Made by a program: the position numbers and the translations under genes. Positions 57,289-64,000 of a DNA stretch of 64,000 bases are shown here, piece after piece. The notes under the pieces were generated by a model. The model ran no database searches. It saw nothing but the letters and a program-made list of their open reading frames with translations, and had not been told where the DNA came from. This DNA comes from Daucus carota subsp. sativus (Eukaryota; Streptophyta; Magnoliopsida; Apiales; Apiaceae), in contig NC_030383.2 of the NCBI RefSeq assembly GCF_001625215.2, positions 60,440,949 through 60,504,948 on the forward strand, written 5' to 3'. Numbering within the stretch: the stretch's first letter is position 1; every line of letters starts with the position of its first letter.

Positions 57289-58713
57289 ACGGGAACACAA
57301 TTCAAGGCGTATGATCGTTAACTTTAACCGGGTTATTCTATTTCATCTTCAGGAAATAAAATAATTTAATCAAAATAATTATAAATAACATGACAATAAT
57401 TTTTACATAACTTAATAATATTATCATGTGAAAGACTGTAACTTCATAAAGAATTTATTCCACTAATATGACAATTTAATCATCATTTTCATATAATTGT
57501 GAGATCTGTATATAACGCAAGAAGTGAAACAAGTTTGTGCAAAGTAATTTTTTAATGAAAAAAATACAAAACAGTATATAATCTGAAGCCGAAAGTCTAA
57601 GCAATCAATTTCATTCTAAAAAATATAAATTATGGTTTTTAATTCCATAAAAATTTTGAGAAGTTGATCATATATGTCAAATAATGTGCATGTCTGGGAA
57701 GCGGTTTCGAATTTTTTATAAAAATGAATTTTTATTTAACTAGTACAGTTTGACAAAATATTAGAAGTGTTTATAATGATGTTTGAGAAGCACGAGAAAA
57801 AAAAAATCAACAAACTTAGAGGCCGTTCGTGTGAGCTTAAAATAAGTGATTATTACATAAATTAAAGAAGTGAAGTAAAATTAGAAGCAAGTGAAGACTT
57901 AAATGATTAAAGTGCTTGGGAAACATTAGAAGTCATGCCAAGTTCGTATTCTCAATTCCATATAAGTTTTCCTGATTTTTTACACAGACGATACGAATAA
58001 GTGCTTCTAACGTATAAATTCAGAAATCGCGCTTTTAAACCCCGACCACACACCTAGTACTTTTTTTAAAATTGTAGCTTCTTTTAACGAAAAAACTTAA
58101 CTTATAAGTGACTGTATGCAAATAATTTATAAAGCTAAACAAAATTTTCATTTATATTTCATTTTTTTATTCTAAACAATAAGTCACTCTTTTTAATTTC
58201 GACCACAAGAGCAGTAATACACATCATGTTGCACTATGCCATCATTTAAGTTTATAGATAATGTTTCAAAAATTGAAAACAAAATAAAAACTACAATAAC
58301 ACAAAGACTATATTATCAATAATTATTAATACCCCTTTGGAAAAAATAATTATCAATACCCATATAGACTCATTCCTCCCTTATTCGAGATTAATTAAAA
58401 TCGATATTAATTTACTTGCGATTATATGAAAAGAAGAAAAAAATCCATCTTCTCGCAGACACTTCACCCCGCTGACGTGATATATAATTACCGTTATGTC
58501 TCAACTTTTCCGTTAATGGCGCTCAATACTTCCACGAATTTAACACCTATTTAATAACAACAAAAACCTGTACACACAAAAATCTGTATCTATACCTCTC
58601 GCAAATATTTTACACTTTTCTCGTCTACTCATAACGGAGTGAATCACAAGTCATCTCCACTATTATATTCTCTCTCTCCCTCTCTCTCGCTGCAAGTGAA
58701 TTCTCCGGCGAAT
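57289..58713. other. Intergenic, promoter side of the receptor kinase
   Basis: Contains an R2 repeat copy (57822..58065), then A/T-rich DNA and a CT-rich 5' UTR-like stretch (TCTCTCTCCCTCTCTCTCGC at about 58669). Confidence 0.45.
57822..58065. repeat. Dispersed repeat family R2, copy 2
   Basis: Diverged copy of 43982..44230: GAGCTTAAAATAAGTGATTA, AGTGAAGACTTAAATGATTA and CGATACGAATAAGTGCTTCT in the same order. Confidence 0.6.
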
Positions 58714-58791
58714 ATGTCGTCGCGATCGGAGAGATTTTCGTCGGCGACTGACGCGCGCGCATTGGCGAGAGGTGAGGTTGTTGAGTGCTGA
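58714..58791 (+). promoter_or_regulatory. Upstream ORF (25 codons) in receptor-kinase leader
   Basis: ATG-TCG-TCG-CGA... to TGA, ending 61 bp before the proposed main ATG at 58853 and not overlapping it. If the leader is transcribed from the CT-rich region this uORF could dampen translation. Transcription start is not known. Confidence 0.4.
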
Positions 58792-58852
58792 TCTCGCCGT
58801 TGGTTTGGTTGAAGTTTGTTAGATCTGGACGGCTGTGATTTGTCGGTTGGAG

Positions 58853-61800
58853 ATGTCGGTGCTTCGTGCGCTCTCTGACTTTGAGAGCACTGGTAACTAT
58901 TTCAAGTTTTTTAATCATTTCATTGATTTTTTAAATATATTATATTATTTTTGAGTTGTTTTGAGCTGGTTAAGATAGAATTTGTGTTGAATTTAGCTTG
59001 ATTTGAGCTTAGTTAGTTCTAGTTGTAAAGCTCTATAACTTGCAGTTATTCGTGTATTTTTGTGTTCGAAATTCGATCGATATATACTATTAGGCATTCG
59101 GAAAGCGATATTCCTTTCTATATTATTTAGTGTGTTGACCGGAATTTGCTTATTGTTCTCGGTGTAGCAAGGTGCAATTATGTGTGCGTGTGACTCTGGA
59201 AGTTCCTAGTTCTTAGAATAGCTAATAAAATGATTTGCGGAAATTGCATTTATATGAGTATTCAAGCTCAAGTTAGGGGACTTTGGCTTTTGCAGTTTTC
59301 GTATCGTGAGTAGAGTAATTGAAGTTTATGATCAGAATTTAGTGTAAAAATATATTTGCAGCGATAAGAAGTGGTTCTGGTTTGAGAATCTATTTAGGTT
59401 CACACTGCACAAGGACTTGCACTTCAGATGTAATAGACTTGTGTAGTATGTGTAGTCTTAATAAACATATGCTTTTAATAAACTGGGAATTTTATGGAGG
59501 AAAATTTATAAATCTGTCAAGTAATATCACGGTTCAAACATTCTAGCTATCTATATAATGGTTGATTGTAGTTTCTCTGTTAGCCAACTGCTTCTTCGTT
59601 TAATTGTATGTATAATTCTGTTTTCGTTATGAATTGCAGGGGCACTAAAAAAGGGTCGATCGTCATTGTTGATCCAGTTTTTGGTTGCATGTTATGTTGT
59701 ATGCATCACCTATGCCGACTTGCCTAAGAAGCCGTTGATAGTACATATTGTATCACCACCAACTAAACTGTCCTTGCTAGCACCTGATCTATCCTTGCCT
59801 GCCGATTTTCCAGTTTTCAGTAGACCTTATTATAAAGGTCTTTATACCAATCCTGTACCAAATCTAGTTGTAGAAACTGCTCAGCCTCCTTACTACGGTC
59901 CTTTGATCCCCTACGATCATACTCCTTCAATTAACCCACGCATGTCAAGACGTTCAATGAACGAGAAAGCAGTAGTGCCTCACAGTGCTGGACTGGCACC
60001 TCCTGACATATCAGCGATATCCCCAACACAATCTGGTGATGGTATTATACCTACTAGCTTAACTCAGCCACCACTATCGCCATACACCTCGAGTAAGGCA
60101 CACACACACACACACAGATACACACGCGCACACACACAATCTTCTGTGAGTCTGTCTTTGCTCATTACCAGTCTACCGCCAAAATATATATATAGGATAT
60201 TCATGGTGCTCCATCCTACAGACTAGTTCATTGTGCATACAAGACATGTCTGTATAATTTGTATTTGAATACATATACGAGGTTTTATAGCATTGCACGA
60301 TAACACTTAAGATAATACGAGATTGTCTTCTGTAAATCTGTGCTAACACAGTCCAAAGGTTATAAAGTTGAAATCTTCTAGTTTTCTAGTCAATGACCAA
60401 AAACACCAGCTTGTGCTTATTTTTTTATGATGGAAAATCCATGTATTGTTAGTCATATTGGGTCACTACTGTGAAATAGCATTGCAGTGACATTGGCTTT
60501 TGTTTTCCAGACTGCTGTGGTTCAGACATGGTGCTGAAACGAGGGACCCGGGGTTGCCATTGTGTATATCCTGTTAAGATTGACATGCTCCTTATAAATG
60601 TGTCCTCTAACCCAAATTGGAATCTTTTCCTAAAAGATTTTGCCTATCAACTTGGTTTGCGGGATTCTCAAATTAATCCAGTCAACTTTTATGTCGTAAC
60701 TTTATCAAACTGGAATATTTCATTGGACATTACTCCGTACAAGGGAATCAGTTTTTCTGCCAGTGAAGCATCAGGAATAAATTCTTCACTTTCCTCGCAC
60801 AGGGTTCATTTGAACCCTAATCTTGTGGGTGACTACAAGCTTCTCAATATAACCTGGTTCAAGTCTCTAGCTCCATCTCAGGGTAATTAACCTTTGTTTT
60901 TCTGTTTGTAGGATTGTCTCTACCAACATTTGTGCTTTCATTATACTTTTTTCCCGCTTCACTTCCATTTATCATTGAATTCGTTTACTTAAATTCCTTT
61001 CTATATACCTTTTTATGTGTGTATTATGTGTTGAACATTTTTTTTAAAGATTTTAGGAAACAGTATACCGTCTTGTAGGACCAAATTTGTTGGTAGAGGT
61101 TACCGGAGAAACTATAGGGTTGATGACTGAATAATGGGAGTGCAAACTTATGGTGGGAGAGGGAATATGTCACTACGAACAATGTCCATTGGCATTACAT
61201 GGATACCCTATTGTGAGTTAGTTGAAATTAATCTATATACATATGACTATATGATCAGGCAACTCCCTCCTGATCAATGCATGCTGGAAAGAGAGAGGAG
61301 AAATGCAATTGTAGATCCCTTCATGTCTTCTTATTGTTAAACTGCCGGAATAACTTCATTACTTGAGATACAAGAAACTATTAATAATATCATGAACTAA
61401 TTCATTTTGAAGTTTTAAACATAAATGGGAGCTCAATTAAATTAAGATGAGAAAATGTTCCAAAATAGAATATATAAAGAATGGGCTATATAATTTTAGT
61501 TCATATTGTTGCAATCTGGCAAAATTAACAACTTGTATAATTTGCAGCTCCTCGTACTGCAAAGCCACCAGTTGAAGTACCACCACACAAACGTCCATCT
61601 CCTGCAGCACCAGTGACTTCACAGAAAGGGACACGTCCAAGTTTGATCCTGCTTGTTGCTATTGGTGCTGGCATTCTGATAATTGGTATTATAATGCTTC
61701 TTATAGTCTGTTTATGCATTTCTCACAAAGGAAAGAAGGAAGAATCTCCTGTGAAAACTGGTACGCAGTACAGCTGTTTCGAGCCCTTTACAAAGTTTTT

Positions 61801-64000
61801 TTACTTCAAAACATTTATCTTTAGTAGAAGTAAGTCATAAAATGCAAGACGGTAAACCTTCAACTTCTTAGATTCTTGATTCGCAAATTAAATATATATT
61901 GAAGAGGAAAAGTACTGCCAAGATAGAAGTAGGCACCCAAATTTTTTTGTTACTTTACATTTGACTTTTCACAAAAATATCATGAATATCGTTTTAATGA
62001 AATTATCATGATTGAATTCTGCAGTAAGTCATAAAATGCAAGACGGTAAACCTTCAACTTCTTAGATTCTTGATTCGCAAATTAAATATATATTGAAGAG
62101 GAAAAGTACTGCCAAGATAGAAGTAGGCACCCAAATTTTTTTGTTACTTTACATTTGACTTTTCACAAAAATATCATGAATATCGTTTTAATGAAATTAT
62201 CATGATTGAATTCTGCAGTATAATATATCTGATAATCTAAGACTTAGAATGGATTGATAATCTGTAAGAGTTTCTCGAAAATATGTCTTTTTAATTTTTA
62301 ATAAAGAACTTATTTTTTAAGCTTAATTTTGTTTGTGTGGAAAAATTGTATTGGGAACTATACTGAAATAGTTCTCAAGTTGCTGGCATGAACTAGAACT
62401 GGCTATCAAATTGCATTGCTTAATAATTTTTTTTTGCTTTTTATCTCTTCTTGGTTTCTTATTTTCTTTAAATCTTTCTACAGAAACAGCGAAGACAATT
62501 ACTAGTAATGCTCCTCCGTCAGCAGGACCAGTTCCCCACCCAACCAGCACACGTTTTCTTGCATATGAAGAGCTTAAAGAAGCAACAAATAACTTTGATA
62601 GTAGCTCTATACTTGGAGAGGGTGGATTTGGGAAAGTTTTTAAGGGGATATTAAGTGACGGTACACAGGTAGCAATAAAGCGGCTTACTAGTGGTGGGCA
62701 GCAAGGGGGTAAAGAGTTTTTAGTAGAGGTTGAGATGCTTAGTAGGTTGCATCACCGTAACCTTGTTAAACTTGTTGGTTATTACAGCAATCGCGACTCT
62801 TCACAAAACCTGCTTTGTTACGAGCTGGTTCCTAATGGAAGTCTGGAGCAGTGGCTCCACGGTAATTACCATTCATCAATCCTTTTTAACATCCTTTGTT
62901 TATTTGGTTTTGCTTAGTTACATTATTCTTTAATCCTGATGTTTATTGATTGGAGGATTTACAGCTTAAAAAAGGAATTACTTTTTTTTTTCGAAAGAAA
63001 AAAAGAAGGAATTACTTAGACTAAGGCATTCCAAAATAATTGTCAACAAATGTTTATGTTGATGCAGGTCCTTTGGGACTGAACTGTCCTCTTGATTGGG
63101 ATACCAGGATGAAGATTGCCCTTGATGCCGCACGTGGCCTTGCTTACCTGCATGAGGATTCACAACCTTGTGTCATCCATAGAGATTTCAAGGCATCCAA
63201 TATCTTGCTTGAGAACAATTTTCATGCTAAAGTTGCTGATTTTGGCCTCGCGAAACAGGCACCTGAAGGCAGAGTAAACTACCTGTCTACTCGTGTTATG
63301 GGTACATTTGGGTCAGTCCTCATCTTCAACTTTGTTACCTTATTAAGAAAGAAACAGCACTATGATAAGACCATGGAAAGTATTAGTTTGGTTGCTATTA
63401 TTATGACATATGCATCCTTACCAATAAAATATTAATTAATTAGGTATGTAGCTCCTGAATATGCCATGACTGGCCATCTTCTGGTCAAAAGTGATGTGTA
63501 TAGCTACGGGGTTGTTCTCCTTGAGTTGTTGACGGGTAAGAGGCCAGTGGATATGTCACAACCATCAGGACAAGAAAATCTTGTTACATGGGTCAGTACT
63601 AATATTCATCGACCCCTTGGATAGATTTTTCTTTTGTTCAGATTATTTGCTGTTGAACTAAATGTGCAAATATACTACTACATCTTGGTTTCAGGCTAGG
63701 CCAATGCTTAGAGATAAGGATAGCTTGAATGAGCTTGCTGATCCGAGGCTTGAAGGGAAGTATCCAAAAGAAGATTTTGTAAGAGTTTGCACAATCGCAG
63801 CAGCTTGTGCTGCCCCAGAGGCAAACCAACGACCCACCATGGGAGAAGTGGTACAGTCGCTTAAGATGGTACAGCGTACTATGGAGTATCAAGATTCTGT
63901 ATCAACGTCAAACAATCGCCCTACGATTCGGCAGTCATGTACCACCTTTGAGTCAGATGGGACGTCTTCAATATTTTCTTCTGGACCTTACTCTGGCCTT
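58853..64000 (+). CDS. ALE2-like receptor-like Ser/Thr kinase (5' part, continues beyond window)
   Basis: Exons 58853..58892, 59640..60092, 60511..60882, 61548..61760, 62484..62861, 63068..63311, 63444..63591 and 63695..64000+ splice in consistent phase (718 codons in window). Order: a hydrophobic signal segment [13 protein letters not shown]; Pro-rich ectodomain; Cys module C-C-G-S-D...G-C-H-C-V-Y-P with potential N-glycosylation sites (N-V-S, N-I-S, N-S-S, N-I-T); TM helix [17 protein letters not shown]; kinase with [21 protein letters not shown] (RD kinase), D-F-G, A-P-E-Y. All catalytic residues are intact. Closest in wording to Arabidopsis ALE2 and At4g02010 types, plasma-membrane kinases of the PERK-like group; ligand unknown. 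The start exon (14 codons) is inferred from splice phase and is the least certain part. Confidence 0.9.
60102..60141 (+). repeat. CA microsatellite in receptor-kinase intron 2
   Basis: Interrupted (CA)n starting about 10 bp after the intron donor at 60093. Confidence 0.8.
61829..62220 (+). repeat. Perfect 194-bp tandem duplication in receptor-kinase intron 4
   Basis: Units 61829..62022 and 62023..62216 appear identical, each beginning AGTAAGTCATAAAATGC and ending GATTGAATTCTGC, followed by the first four bases of a third unit. The duplication includes no exon. Confidence 0.92.

Noticed and set aside
60093-60226. ORF continuing past the exon 2 donor of the receptor kinase (His/Thr-rich tail)
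   Set aside because: It is read-through into intron 2 across the CA microsatellite; the spliced frame continues into the Cys module at 60511.

Overview
The window is plant nuclear DNA: AT-rich, intron-containing genes with canonical GT-AG splice sites, dense MITEs, hAT, Helitron and LTR debris, and protein families seen in land plants (GPAT, GUN1-type PPR-SMR, UPBEAT1-like bHLH, XH-domain protein, receptor-like kinase). I judge it a dicot. An asterid is plausible, but the sequence alone does not fix the species.

Layout. 1-24 kb holds a minus-strand tandem array of sn-glycerol-3-phosphate acyltransferase genes of the GPAT2/GPAT3 type. Copy 1 is cut by the window edge and carries an intron. 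Copies 2, 3 and 4 are complete, intronless and 531-532 aa. Duplicated flanks (U = upstream, F = downstream in gene orientation) accompany the genes. A third F flank at 10.7-12.9 kb has no gene attached, so one array member seems lost and replaced by a ~3 kb Helitron cluster. 24-33 kb holds two short single-exon genes: a WRN-type 3'-5' exonuclease-like protein with degraded catalytic residues, and an UPBEAT1-like small bHLH. 32.7-37.2 kb is a four-exon GUN1 homologue (PPR-SMR). 38.6-42.3 kb is a poly(A) retroposon with 17-bp target-site duplications (TSDs), itself hit by two hAT elements. 42.4-43.9 kb is a compact five-exon gene for a stand-alone XH-domain protein. 47.1-52.4 kb is a five-exon DEAD-box helicase (RH24/DDX42 type). 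53-57.3 kb is repeat-rich: a long inverted repeat, a second retroposon and a hAT palindrome. 58.9-64 kb is the 5' part of an ALE2-like receptor kinase that runs off the right end.

The genes do not form a pathway. They are an ordinary plant gene neighbourhood: plastid-to-nucleus signalling (GUN1), root redox/growth regulation (UPB1-like), RNA processing (RH24), a possible RNA-directed DNA methylation partner (XH), membrane lipid assembly (GPATs) and surface signalling (RLK). The most novel signals are: (1) a poly(A) retroposon family, three copies, whose 3' module has a conserved hairpin supported by compensatory changes and is preceded by a splice-acceptor-like site; (2) the GPAT array with intron loss and a missing member, where insertions can be polarised against intact paralogous empty sites; (3) a catalytically eroded exonuclease; and (4) an XH-only protein.

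Splice sites, TSDs and repeat boundaries were read by eye and frame-checked by length arithmetic. No database search was done, and statements on orthology rest on family knowledge.
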